Assembly: GCA_036346225.1 (NCBI GenBank)
Contig: JARFIW010000170.1
Span: 7,068,501 to 7,132,500 of the forward strand
Direction of reading: 5' to 3'
DNA: 64,000 nt
Source: Platerodrilus igneus
Lineage: Eukaryota; Arthropoda; Insecta; Coleoptera; Lycidae
In this document: positions 1-8,595 of the stretch, piece after piece
Position numbering within the stretch: position 1 is the first letter of the stretch
How the letters are laid out: every line of letters starts with the position of its first letter
Notes under the pieces: model-generated
What the model was told of the DNA's origin: nothing
Seen by the model: only the letters and a program-made list of their open reading frames with translations
Databases searched by the model: none
Position numbers and translations under genes: made by a program

Positions 1-49
1 CAGGATCCGGATACAATGTTGCGCGAATTTCTCTCTCCGCGAAGAATTT

Positions 50-489
50 GCAAAAGTGTTTACTCTAGCTCCTCTTATAATGCTCAAATTAGAAATATTG
101 AAAGGACAAGATTTTCAAGAGTTCTACGATAGAAATATAGAGTGCGTCGCCACTTGCCTTCCCGAAGAGTTCGGAGCTTACGCGTATAACAGGTGCAAGA
201 GCAGTAGCGGCGACGGCGACGACGATGGAGGTGAAGGCGGGCCCTCCTCGAGGATGCTGGACTTTATTCGAACCTGCAGGATCAAGTCTTATGTCGAGTC
301 GAGATGATAAGCGAATACGTATTTGGAAATTCATCCTAAGTACCCTAAACGTTCTTTACGACATCAACAGACTCGGCTTATTAGAAATCACGCGCCATTT
401 CCTCACGAAATTGTCGATGACGTATTATGTTTATATCAAAAGAATTTAAATGTCGAAATGAAACCTTTGTATTTTAAAGATAGTGTATG
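50..489 (+). pseudogene. unrecognised protein fragment at left end of Maverick
   Basis: A reading frame opens before position 56 and runs to a double stop at about 302-307. The same frame is then open again for about 60 codons to the stop near 489. The first part is acidic and Gly-rich after residue 48, and the second part is basic. It lies upstream of the PLA2 gene on the same strand, where insect Mavericks carry variable accessory or structural genes. I do not recognise a family. It could be the C-terminus of a larger gene that starts outside the window. Confidence 0.35.
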
Positions 490-525
490 ATCCTTTTTTG
501 TAAATAAAATTTATTCTGTATGCAG

Positions 526-534
<9 letters not shown>

Positions 535-567
<33 letters not shown>
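535..567. repeat. (TA)n microsatellite upstream of the PLA2 gene
   Basis: An uninterrupted TA dinucleotide run lies between the left-end fragment and the PLA2 ORF. It may stand in for, or have expanded from, a TATA-type promoter, but that is only inference. Confidence 0.85.
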
Positions 568-570
<3 letters not shown>

Positions 571-604
571 AATTGTTACGTTATTGCAGGAGAGATGTTA
601 GTCA

Positions 605-946
605 ATGTTGGTACACGGGGGTGAAGGGTTGTTCAACAACCTCTTAAATAAATTGCCCTTCGAACTGCACCTTCCTGGTCATAACTTCTGCGGTCCCGGA
701 ACCAGGCTACAAGAGCGTTTAAATCGCGGAGACAAAGGTATTAATCCTCTAGACGAAGCGTGCAAGCAGCACGACATCGCGTATTCGCATCACAAAGACG
801 TGGAGCGCAGGCACGAGGCCGACAAGGTCTTGCAAGAAGCGGCTTGGCGGCGAGTCAAGGCCAAAGATTCTAAGTGGTCCGAGAAGCTCGCAGCGTTGGG
901 CGTAACGGCTGCAATGAAAGCGAAACGCAAACTAGGAATGGAATAG
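605..946 (+). CDS. parvovirus-type phospholipase A2 virion protein
   Basis: Intact 113-aa ORF. Residues 22-66 form the PLA2 core known from parvovirus VP1 and from adintovirus virion proteins: the Ca-binding loop HNFCGPGT followed by the catalytic dyad in DEACKQHDIAY. In parvoviruses this activity breaches the endosomal membrane during entry. The C-terminal half is basic and helical and ends in a Lys/Arg-rich stretch. It is followed directly by the pVI/pX-like reading frames and the protease, so it belongs to the virion-protein block. The start is the first ATG of the frame, 16 residues before the PLA2 core. This is one of the few unbroken genes in the element. Confidence 0.85.
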   Translation: MLVHGGEGLFNNLLNKLPFELHLPGHNFCGPGTRLQERLNRGDKGINPLDEACKQHDIAYSHHKDVERRHEADKVLQEAAWRRVKAKDSKWSEKLAALGVTAAMKAKRKLGME

Positions 947-953
947 ACAAGAA

Positions 954-1513
954 AATGGCCGTGAAACTGGATCGTCGACAGCGAGGACGACGACGACGAC
1001 AAAACGACGACGTCGAGTACGTCGATGCTCGGGTAAATTCAAAGACAATAACGGCAACGTCGGCAGAAAATGCTCCTTCAGAGGCGGTCTTATAAGTAAA
1101 ATATCTAAAGAAATCAGAAAACAAAGCATCAAGAGTAAAGGACACGGAGATGCTTCGCATAATCGTCTCATTTCGAGCGCGATGAATGCCGCAAAAATTA
1201 TAGTCAACAGGATGGGAGGTCGTTCGAAAATTAAAGTACCGCGCATAATACCGGTGCCCAAGCGAGGAGGCTTATTGCCCTTGATTCCGATATTTGCGGG
1301 TCTTTCGGCGCTCGGAGCACTGGCCGGCGGAGCGTCGAGCGTTGCAAACGCCATCAATTCGGCCAAAATGCAAAGAGGTATTTCGACGAGAACGCGCGTC
1401 ACAACAGAGCCATGAAAGAGAAAAAAGTCGGCAGCGGATTGTATTTAAAGCCTCACAAGAAAGGTAGCGCCTTGTACTTGAAACCTTATCCGGGGGATTC
1501 AAAAAACGGATGA
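954..1513 (+). pseudogene. pVI/pX-like minor capsid or core protein, frameshifted
   Basis: Three overlapping frames together describe one protein. The first is an Arg-rich N-terminus (about 960-1,030, run KRRRRVRR). The middle (1,060-1,375) has a Pro/basic linker and a hydrophobic Gly/Ala/Leu segment (LPLIPIFAGLSALGALAGG) typical of the membrane-active minor capsid protein in Mavericks and comparable with adenovirus pVI. The C-terminus (about 1,380-1,513) has two copies of a short GLYLKP / ALYLKP motif, which may be a capsid-binding or protease-linked repeat. Frame changes lie near 960-1,030 and at about 1,378. The stop overlaps the ATG of the protease gene as ATGA, a compact viral arrangement. 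Assignment to pVI rather than another minor protein is inference. Confidence 0.7.
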
Positions 1514-1966
1514 CTTCGACGGTGCCGAGGAATGCTAAGCTCGCCACCACCACCACCACCACCACCACCCTTACACCTCCCATGCGCGCATTGACCGATC
1601 TCGATCTGCACAAATATGCTAAAGGTGTTCCGTATTTTAGAGGCGTGTACATGCGAGACGAGTTGCCGCTAAAACGACGCGACGGAAGCTTAGCACCGCC
1701 GTGGCGAAACGAAAGTGGTATTATAAATTTAGACGATGGATCCGGTCCGGGCACGCATTGGGTCGGTTATAAAAAAAGGGCCAATACGGTGATATACTTC
1801 GATAGTTTTGGAGACCTGAGGCCTCCCGAGGAAGTCTTAAGATATTTTCACGGTAGCGATATATATTATAACGTGGAAAGGGCAAGACTTTAACACGATC
1901 GTGTGTGGTCATTTAGTGTTGAAATTTTTACATAAAAGAACCATAATGCCCTCGAGCGCTACAGTC
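1510..1966 (+). pseudogene. adenovirus-type maturation cysteine protease, frameshifted
   Basis: Adenain-like (C5/Ulp1-type) protease that cleaves capsid precursors in Mavericks and adenoviruses. The start ATG at 1,510 overlaps the upstream stop. A Thr/Pro-rich head is followed by the catalytic His in GTHWVGY, the acidic partner in YFDSFG, and the catalytic Cys in CGHL. A single-base frameshift near 1,879 puts CGHL in another frame (from about 1,881), so the ORF that contains His and Asp stops before the nucleophile. After the shift the frame has no stop before the penton ATG at 1,967, so the protease tail and penton are now one open frame. A poly-Thr run near the N-terminus comes from a CAC/ACC microsatellite (1,548-1,568). 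Confidence 0.8.
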
Positions 1967-2713
1967 ATGTCTAGGACATTCACGATATTCGGGTATGGAA
2001 ATACCATCAGCAGCGGTACGCTATACCCACCTGTGAGACTGAACGATGGCGGCACGTACACCTGCGGCTTGGTGGGTCTTTACACGTGCAACACCGTTCG
2101 AAATATTTACGAGGGAAATAATAAGTTTTATTACGATAAAGATAAAGAAATCACCATCGACGAGGGATGCTACGAAATAGACGAGCTAAACACGTTCCTG
2201 AGAAAAAAGATATTGGAGTCGGCTAAAGCCAACAAAGAAATTAATTCGTCCGTAACTTTGGACGACGACGGATTGGTCGACGGCTTGTTTTCTTTAAGAG
2301 CTAATAATAATACCCTAAAGTGCGAAATAAAATCGAAATACTCCGTAGACTTCACGAAGCGCGGCAACATCGGTCGAATGCTGGGGATTTTATGATCGAA
2401 TTTTAGAGGAAGGTCGTTCGCATACGTCCGATCGCGATGTGGAAATAATTTCGGTATCTAATATTTTCGTAGATACTAACATTACGACGGGAGCGTACCG
2501 CAATAACCAACTTTGTCATAGCATTTACGAATTTGGCTTAACCGTGCCCCAGGCTACAGCATAGAACAACAACCCAGCAATATAATTCGTTTCCCTCTGT
2601 GCGTGGACGAATTCGATAACATTACGTTGAGACTGGTGGATCATACGGGTGAAGCGGTTAATTTTTCGAAGGATACGTACCTTTGCGTTCGCCTAGAGCT
2701 AAGACGCGAATAA
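1967..2713 (+). pseudogene. penton-like minor capsid protein, frameshifted
   Basis: Single-jelly-roll vertex protein of Mavericks. The start chosen is the ATG at 1,967 (MSRTFTIFGYG), because the conserved penton N-terminus begins there; the open frame itself extends upstream into the protease tail. The first frame runs to a stop at 2,395. Coding similarity continues in a second frame (about 2,385-2,560), then in a third to the stop at 2,711-2,713 (ending LCVRLELRRE). There are therefore two frameshifts, near 2,390 and 2,555. It sits between protease and major capsid, the usual order in adintovirus-type elements. Identity as penton rests on position and overall pattern; no catalytic motif exists for this family. 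Confidence 0.7.
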
Positions 2714-2734
2714 TAAAATTATTATTAAGTTAAA

Positions 2735-2902
2735 ATGGGCGTCGTTTACGATGACGAGCGTCAGCATCAGCAGCAGCAGCAACAGACGTTAGCCGCAGTC
2801 GTCAATATACCTAAGAAAAATCCGCGCGTTGGGCATTGTTATCGTCGTTGCTGCCGAAGTCTTCTTCTTCTTCTTCTTCTTCCTCAAAACAAACCTATAT
2901 AA
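2735..2902 (+). CDS. small Q-rich ORF between penton and major capsid
   Basis: A 55-aa ORF starts at the first ATG after the penton stop. It has a polyglutamine run encoded by CAG repeats and ends in an Arg/Cys then Leu-rich tail produced by a CTT repeat. Downstream, other frames (2,905-3,090) encode a strongly basic segment (KKRHHIKRRGRR), which suggests the original gene was a basic core-type protein now broken by repeat-length changes. Alternatively the downstream part is simply the major-capsid leader, since a TATA box begins at 2,896. I do not recognise a family. Confidence 0.4.
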   Translation: MGVVYDDERQHQQQQQQTLAAVVNIPKKNPRVGHCYRRCCRSLLLLLLLPQNKPI

Positions 2903-2932
2903 AACGCAAAAACGTTCTCGAAATCTGCAGTC
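2896..2932 (+). promoter_or_regulatory. TATA box and initiator before major capsid gene
   Basis: TATATAAAA at 2,896-2,904 is followed about 33 bases later by an insect initiator-like GCAGTC (A at 2,929). The major-capsid ATG is at 3,107. Spacing fits an RNA polymerase II core promoter; no experimental support is available. Confidence 0.5.
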
Positions 2933-3106
2933 GCACGCAAATCATCGTTAGGCCATAACGAAATAAAAAGCGGAAGAGGTGTGAAAAAGCGACATCATAT
3001 TAAAAGAAGAGGAAGAAGAACCTCGCTCTTAGTCGCGCAGACGCAAGTTTCTTAAAAGCGCTCGGCTACAAGCTTTTGAATACGAGAAAGAAAAAAAGTA
3101 CTAGAA

Positions 3107-4440
3107 ATGGCTAAACGTGGCGGTAAAATACGTGGTGATTTTGGTAGTAGCACGAAAATGGTCGCAGATCACATCTCGTCGGTGATTAGTTCTCCTTTGA
3201 AGAAATTACGTTTCGACGAGGTGGCCAAATTAGACGTATTCAAAAGGCCTCGCTACGAAGAGACAATTTCGAAAGAAGATTATTATTCGTATTTACCCTT
3301 CACGCGAAACACAGACCACAGCGATAGAGTGATTATAGAAATCCAAAATTCCGATGCTATAACCGCAACCTACGACAGTTACATTAATATTAAGGGAACG
3401 TTTTCGGTGAAAACCGAAGGTAAACCGTATACGATAACGAACAACGCAATATTATTCTTGTTCGATGAAATACAGTACAAAATGGGAGCACGCATGTGGT
3501 CGACGTTTGTAAGCAGCCTGGTATAACGTGCACGATGAAGGGTCTCGCTTCGTATCACAAAAAATTCAACGGTTTGAGCAATAGCACCTGGGACCCTCGA
3601 GGAGATACAAACGCCGACATTTTTAAGAACGGACGCTTCTCGTGCAATGTGCCTCTAAAGCATATTTTTGGATTTTGCGAGGATTATAAACGAGCCGTCG
3701 TAAACATGCCGCAAGAGCTTGTTTTAATTAGATCCAAGAGCGACGTCAATTGTTACAAGAGCGACGAAAACGAGCTAACATTTAAAATTACTAAAATATC
3801 GTGGGAGGTTCCGCATTTAAAGCTTAGCGATGAATCGAAATTAAATTTATTCCATCATTTGCATAAAAATCCCAGAATTGTGGTTTACTTTCGTCGCTGG
3901 GAGCTTCACGAGTTGCCGTCTTTTCCGTCTTCGAAAATTCACGTTTGGCGTATTAAGAATTCGAACGAATTAGAAAAACCTCGATGGATTCTATTTACTC
4001 TTCAGCATGGCAAGTATGATAATGCGAAGCAATCGGCATCCCAGTTCGATCACTGCAATCTGACAAATTTAAAACTATACCTTAATTCCCAAGAATTTCC
4101 ACTTCAAGATATGAATTCGGACTTTGCCAATAACGATTATTCGACCCCGTTCATGCACTATTCGAAATTTCCGGAAAACTATTATGCAGGCGCGAGCAAT
4201 TTGAGCTACGCTCTGTGTTGTTTGAACAACTATCAGCAATTTGGCAATTGTCCCGTGTTCGTGATCGATTGCAGTCGTCAAGAAGAATCTATTAAAAATT
4301 CGGCCGTCGATATACGTCTCGAAATCGAATCCAGCAACAGTTTCGATCAAACCACTAAAGCATACTGCTTAATTTTGCACGACTCTATATTCGAATACGA
4401 TCCGTTTACGGAAATCGTTACGCGTCATATTAGCGAATAA
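3107..4440 (+). pseudogene. double-jelly-roll major capsid protein, one frameshift
   Basis: Major capsid protein of the Maverick/adintovirus lineage, about 445 codons, which assembles the icosahedral shell. The N-terminal 139 codons (3,107-3,526) are in one frame and the rest (3,496-4,440) in another. A single-base change near 3,495-3,500 causes the shift. The C-terminal part carries the region familiar from insect and nematode Maverick capsids (PVFVIDCSRQEESIKN then DIRLEIESS). It is the longest readable structural gene. It lies between the TATA box at 2,896 and the packaging ATPase, which starts 5 bases after its stop. Apart from the one shift the coding content looks well preserved. Confidence 0.8.
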
Positions 4441-4445
4441 TAGAC

Positions 4446-5176
4446 ATGAAGGTTATTAAACAGAAACAATCTCTACCGGTTGCAAATATGGATCTAACGC
4501 TCGAACAGGATGATCCTTATTCCTATTTTGGAACGCGCAAAAAGCACGGAGATCTCTTACCGGCCAGCATAAGATGCATCGTATGCGGACCTTCTGCGTG
4601 CGGTAAAACAAACCTGATTTTGAGTTTGTTACTGGCACCCAACGGATTGGAATTTGAAAACGTTTACATTTACTCCAAGTCGCTATTTCAGCCCAAATAC
4701 GATTTTTTGAGTCGAGTTTTGAGACAGATCAAGGGACTAGGCTATTACGAATTTAGCGAAAATTCCGAAATAATTTCACCGCAAGATGCTAAGAGTAATT
4801 CGATTTTCATTTTCGACGACATTCAATGTCACGAACAAAACGCGATTCGTCAATATTTTCAATGAGCCGTCATAAGAATATAGACGCGTTCTACCTAAGC
4901 CAATCGTATGCAAGAATACCGAAGCATCTTATTCGCGACAATACAAATTTAATTATAGTTTTTTCGCAAGACGAAATGAACTTAAGACATATCTATTCGG
5001 AGCACATTAATACCGACATGAGCTTCGAAGATTTCAAAAAGATGTGCCGTCTAGCGTGGGAAAAAAAAGACGGCGATGGCAATAAAGCCGGATACGGATT
5101 CTTAGTGGTAGACAAAGAAAAAGCCATAAACGAGGGCCGCTACCGTAAAGGATTCGATCATTACATATGTATTTAA
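4446..5176 (+). pseudogene. A32/FtsK-HerA-type genome packaging ATPase, one frameshift
   Basis: P-loop ATPase that pumps DNA into the capsid. Walker A is GPSACGKT (about 4,589-4,612) and Walker B is SIFIFDDIQ (about 4,799-4,825). The first frame stops at 4,865. The second carries the rest from about 4,862 (HKNIDAFYLSQSYARIPKH) to the stop at 5,176, so there is one frameshift close to 4,860. The start at 4,446 follows the capsid stop almost directly. The next gene overlaps its last ten bases. It is clearly homologous to the ATPase at 60,956-61,833, but without the HTH found there. Confidence 0.88.
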
Positions 5177-6194
5177 AATCACGACGTCACTCTACGAATT
5201 TAAATCGAGCCGTAGTGCAGGCCACTAAAACGATAAGAAAAAAGTTTTTAGATTTTAAACGAGATCAAAATCGAGCTCAATTAAAATACGGAATGAAGCA
5301 TGCTCAATTACTAGAACCGTTAAAATCTCTATCAAAATTCTCTGCAAGTAAAAATCCTAATTATATTCGACGTCAGAATGCGGAGCACGAATCTGATAAT
5401 GTCGGCGACGGTTCAGATGTCTTACTTAAAAAGTATGCCGACATCCTGTCCAAAAGCGAGGATCCCAATATAGACGATACCGGAATCGGCATTCAATACG
5501 ACGACCTTTCGAATAAATGGTCTATGGGCAATTCAGAGTTAGCTATTGCAGACGACGGATCTACGATGAATATTAGAAATAAAAATATCCTATTACGGAG
5601 GGCTTACTTCGATTGTTAACTTATAAGAAAATCCTTCGAATAAGAAAACGCCTGCTGGCAATCCTTCCGAGCTAGATGTAAAAATTACATCGATATTTTG
5701 AAGAAAACCAATGCATATAATAAACTGTTTCGCAAGGATCTGCCTAAAACGCCCAAATATAAAAATTATATCGTTCCGAATTTAACACCGTCGCCCGTGG
5801 CGACTACAATATCTACGCCTCCTCCTCGCCGCAGCATGCTTCGTCGCCGTCACCGTCGTCGTTGTCGTCAAGAGAGATGAATACAGCATCGGCGACTCCT
5901 ACGATTCCCATGCAATTACGATCCAAAATAACGAAGAAAAAGAAAGGTCTCGGTATGGATGATTTATCGAAAAAAAGACAGCCATCGAGTAATATAAGCA
6001 GAATTTGGCGATACAAAAAATTCGATAATTCTAATCATGAGATAGAATACGTTCATTGGGACTCGCCGGCCGAGCTGGTGAGCCGGCTTCGTTTGTTGAT
6101 GGCCGAACGTTCGGCGGGCAACAATAGCTCTCAGAATCAAAACGAATTTCTTTCTATTATATCCGAATTAAAGGAGGCGAAATTAATCGCCTAA
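5167..6194 (+). pseudogene. conserved Maverick protein following the ATPase (DUF8207-like)
   Basis: The N-terminal ORF (5,167-5,619) begins with a basic helical segment related to the gene that follows the ATPase in the second element (60,576-60,920). The middle is spread over short frames around 5,600-5,880 (NYIDILKKTNAYNKLF is readable). The C-terminal frame (to 6,194) ends in the hallmark of this Maverick family, EIEYVHWDSPAELVSRLRLL followed by an Asn-rich spacer and ISELKEA. This tail is common in insect, hydrozoan and nematode Mavericks; I associate it with Pfam DUF8207 from general knowledge, without a search. Function is unknown; its place next to the ATPase suggests a packaging or virion role. 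At least three frame breaks. Confidence 0.65.
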
Positions 6195-6233
6195 TAAAAT
6201 ATACACGTCCTATAGAATAGTCTCAGAAATAAA

Positions 6234-7134
6234 ATGGTCGTCGATAAATTTGGAAGAGCGTATGTTGCCAGAGACTCTGGAGGCGAAGGGTTTGGTAATA
6301 CCGCTGCGCGCGGGCCTCCTGGTGTAGGCTTTAAACTAACTCCGGAAGGCGATTTCAACATAGAAAATAGAAAACTTTGCAACGTAGGCAATCCCGTGAC
6401 CGGAACGGATGCGGTAAATAAACGAAGCGCCTTGGTATTGGACGAGGACGAGAAAATAGTTAACTTGAAGTATTTTAGAATAGTGAATTTGGCCGATCCT
6501 AAAAAATCAAACGACGGCGTAAACTTAAAATTTTGCAGCGAAGAACTCAATCTGCGTATAGGCAAAGCATTGGAAATATGTTTGACCGCTTCATCTTCAG
6601 GAAAACGCATGCTAATAAGAAACTTAAATTTGACGCCAAGTCGCGATCCATTGTAAATTTGCACGACCCGCAGAGCTCGGCGATGCCGTTAACAAGAGAT
6701 ACGTGGACTCGACGTTGTCAGAAAAAGCGCAAAATTTTATGAAACTAACCACGATCGACGACGGTAAGGCCAAGAACTTCGACTCTCGAGGCTTGAGAAT
6801 TGTCAACATAGGCGAGGCCGAAGATGAGCACGATGCCGTTTCTAAGTTCTATGTGAACGCGAGAATACAAAATCTTATCGAAGGTGTCGCCATTCACCGC
6901 GATAACGTGATCATTCGAGATGTATTGCAATCGGTCGTTCAAGTGTTGAACGAAGTTGTTTTAAACACGAACTTCCTGATTTTCAACCACTTGAAATTAG
7001 ACGGAGTCAAGACGTCTGCTGGAGACGATTTACAATTTCACAAAATTAATACCGACGTTATAAGACACCTGCACGTGTTATTGGAGCAAGATAAAGCCTC
7101 GTCGTCTAACTCTCATACTCGTGTCAAACCTTAA
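6234..7134 (+). pseudogene. fibre-like protein with tail-shaft-type repeats, frameshifted
   Basis: The first frame is 6,234-6,656 and the second runs from about 6,620 to 7,134, with short shifts between 6,600 and 6,705. Repeats of the form N-V/L-x-P-x(3-5)-DAVNK recur: NVGNPVTGTDAVNKR, IVNLADPKKSNDGVN, IVNLHDPQ with a following DAVNKRYVDS in another frame, and IVNIGEAEDEHDAVSKFYV. Such repeats are well known from trimeric phage and viral fibre shafts. The last 90 residues lack repeats and may form a head or helical tail. The gene lies between the DUF8207-like gene and the integrase (starts 1 base after the stop). A spike or fibre role in attachment is inferred. Confidence 0.6.
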
Positions 7135-7135
7135 A

Positions 7136-8068
7136 ATGTCTAAGAAATATAACGATAAGGAAATACTAGTGGATGAACTGCACAGAGGGGTTAGAATAAA
7201 TTTTCCACGTCGAAGAACGATCATCAAATCTTATCACGACTTATTCCAAGCCGATATTGCAGAATTTATTCCATATTCGAAATATAATAAAGGGCATAAG
7301 TATATTCTACTCGTGATCGATTGCTATTCGAAATATTTATGGACGAGACCGCTTAAATCCAAGAATGGCCATGAAGTCACATCTGCGATGCGCGAGATTT
7401 TAAATGAAATTAAAAGATCGCGGCCTCCTTTACCGAAAAATCTGCAAACAGATAATGGTACAGAATTTTATAACGGCCAATTTGCACGGCTGATGAAGGA
7501 ATATGGCGATATTAATCATTACTCCACATATAGCTCAATCAAAGCCGCCATCGTAGAACGTGCAATCAGAACGATAAAAACAAACTGTATAAAGCTTTTA
7601 GTCTGAGAGGCAAATGGAAGTGGATTGATATAATCGATTCGATTGTATCGAAATACAACGATACGGTGCATTCGGCCACTAAAAGAAAACCCAAAATGTG
7701 ACCGCGAAAACGCGTCTGAAAGTTTACGATAAATTAAAACTGGCGACTAGAAAACCTCGTTATGCCGTGGACGACTTTGTACGCATTTCAAAATATAGAA
7801 GTATTTTTCTAAGGGCTACAATGCAAACTGGAGCGAGGAAACGTTTAAAATATGTAAAGTGTTTCGAGCAAATCCGACTACTTATTTACTCGTCGACATG
7901 CATGGCGATCCAGTATTGGGACAGTTTTATGAAGCTGAGCTGCAGAAAACGAGAGTTCCAAATATTTACCTTATCGAGAAAATACTAAGGCGAAAAGGAA
8001 CCAAAATTCTCGTCAAATGGTTGGGCTTCCAAGAGCCTTCCTGGATTCAAAAAGCTGATCTTATATAG
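7136..8068 (+). pseudogene. retroviral-type (rve) integrase with C-terminal chromodomain, frameshifted
   Basis: DDE integrase typical of Mavericks and adintoviruses, which joins element ends to host DNA. The start ATG at 7,136 follows the fibre-like stop. The catalytic core is visible: first Asp in FQADIAEF, second in LQTDNGTEF, Glu in AIVERAIRT. The first frame stops at 7,606. The SH3-like part follows in other frames (about 7,610-7,860). The last frame (7,859-8,068) has the linker and a short chromodomain (YLIEKILRRKGTKILVKWLG) that may read host chromatin. Frame breaks lie near 7,600, 7,700 and 7,830. The three catalytic residues survive but the protein as a whole cannot be made. Confidence 0.88.
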
Positions 8069-8595
8069 ATTGTTACATTTAAAAATAAAACATTTGTTTT
8101 TATATTTTTATTATATAAATATGTTACATTTCAAAAATAAAAATTTGTTTCTTTTTTGTTTGATTTTTATTATACATTTTTTTGATCTTGTAAAAATAAG
8201 AAAGATAGAGACGCTACAACTGCGATACTTTGACATGCAGCAGCACTTAAAATGTATTATTTTAGTTTATTTTATACATAATATAAAAAATAAAAAATAC
8301 AATGCAGTTTTTTATCTTGGCTTGTTACAATATTTTAATTAATTTTTATAATAAATATAAAAATAACAAAATACAATGCTTTTTCTTGATTACAATATAA
8401 CAAAGAGAGCCTCTACAACAGCGCTTAAAATATATTTTTAAATTAATTTTATACATAATATAAAAATTAAAAAAATACAATGCGGTTTTTATAATATAAA
8501 AATACAAAAGACAATGCAATTTCTTTCTCGTTACAAGATTTTAATTATTTTTTTTATAATAAACATGCAATTCACAAAATAAAATATGGTTTTAT
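8069..8595. other. AT-rich convergent gap between the two Maverick gene blocks
   Basis: No gene. Very AT-rich, with several AATAAA-type signals in both orientations and four or more imperfect copies of a unit with ACAATGC followed by a T-run, then TTACAA and a TAATAAA stretch. It separates the end of the integrase (plus) from the end of DNA polymerase B (minus), so a bidirectional polyadenylation region is the likely role. Confidence 0.6.

Noticed and set aside
932..1402. 156-codon minus-strand ORF opposite the pVI-like gene
   Set aside because: Antisense to a recognisable coding region; its composition follows from the codon use of the plus-strand gene.
1272..1754. 160-codon minus-strand ORF over the protease
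   Set aside because: Shadow of the protease and pVI-like genes; poly-Val stretch comes from the CAC/ACC repeat.
6191..6664. 157-codon minus-strand ORF over the fibre-like gene
   Set aside because: The plus strand carries the DAVNK-type repeats and fits the gene order; the minus frame has no motif.
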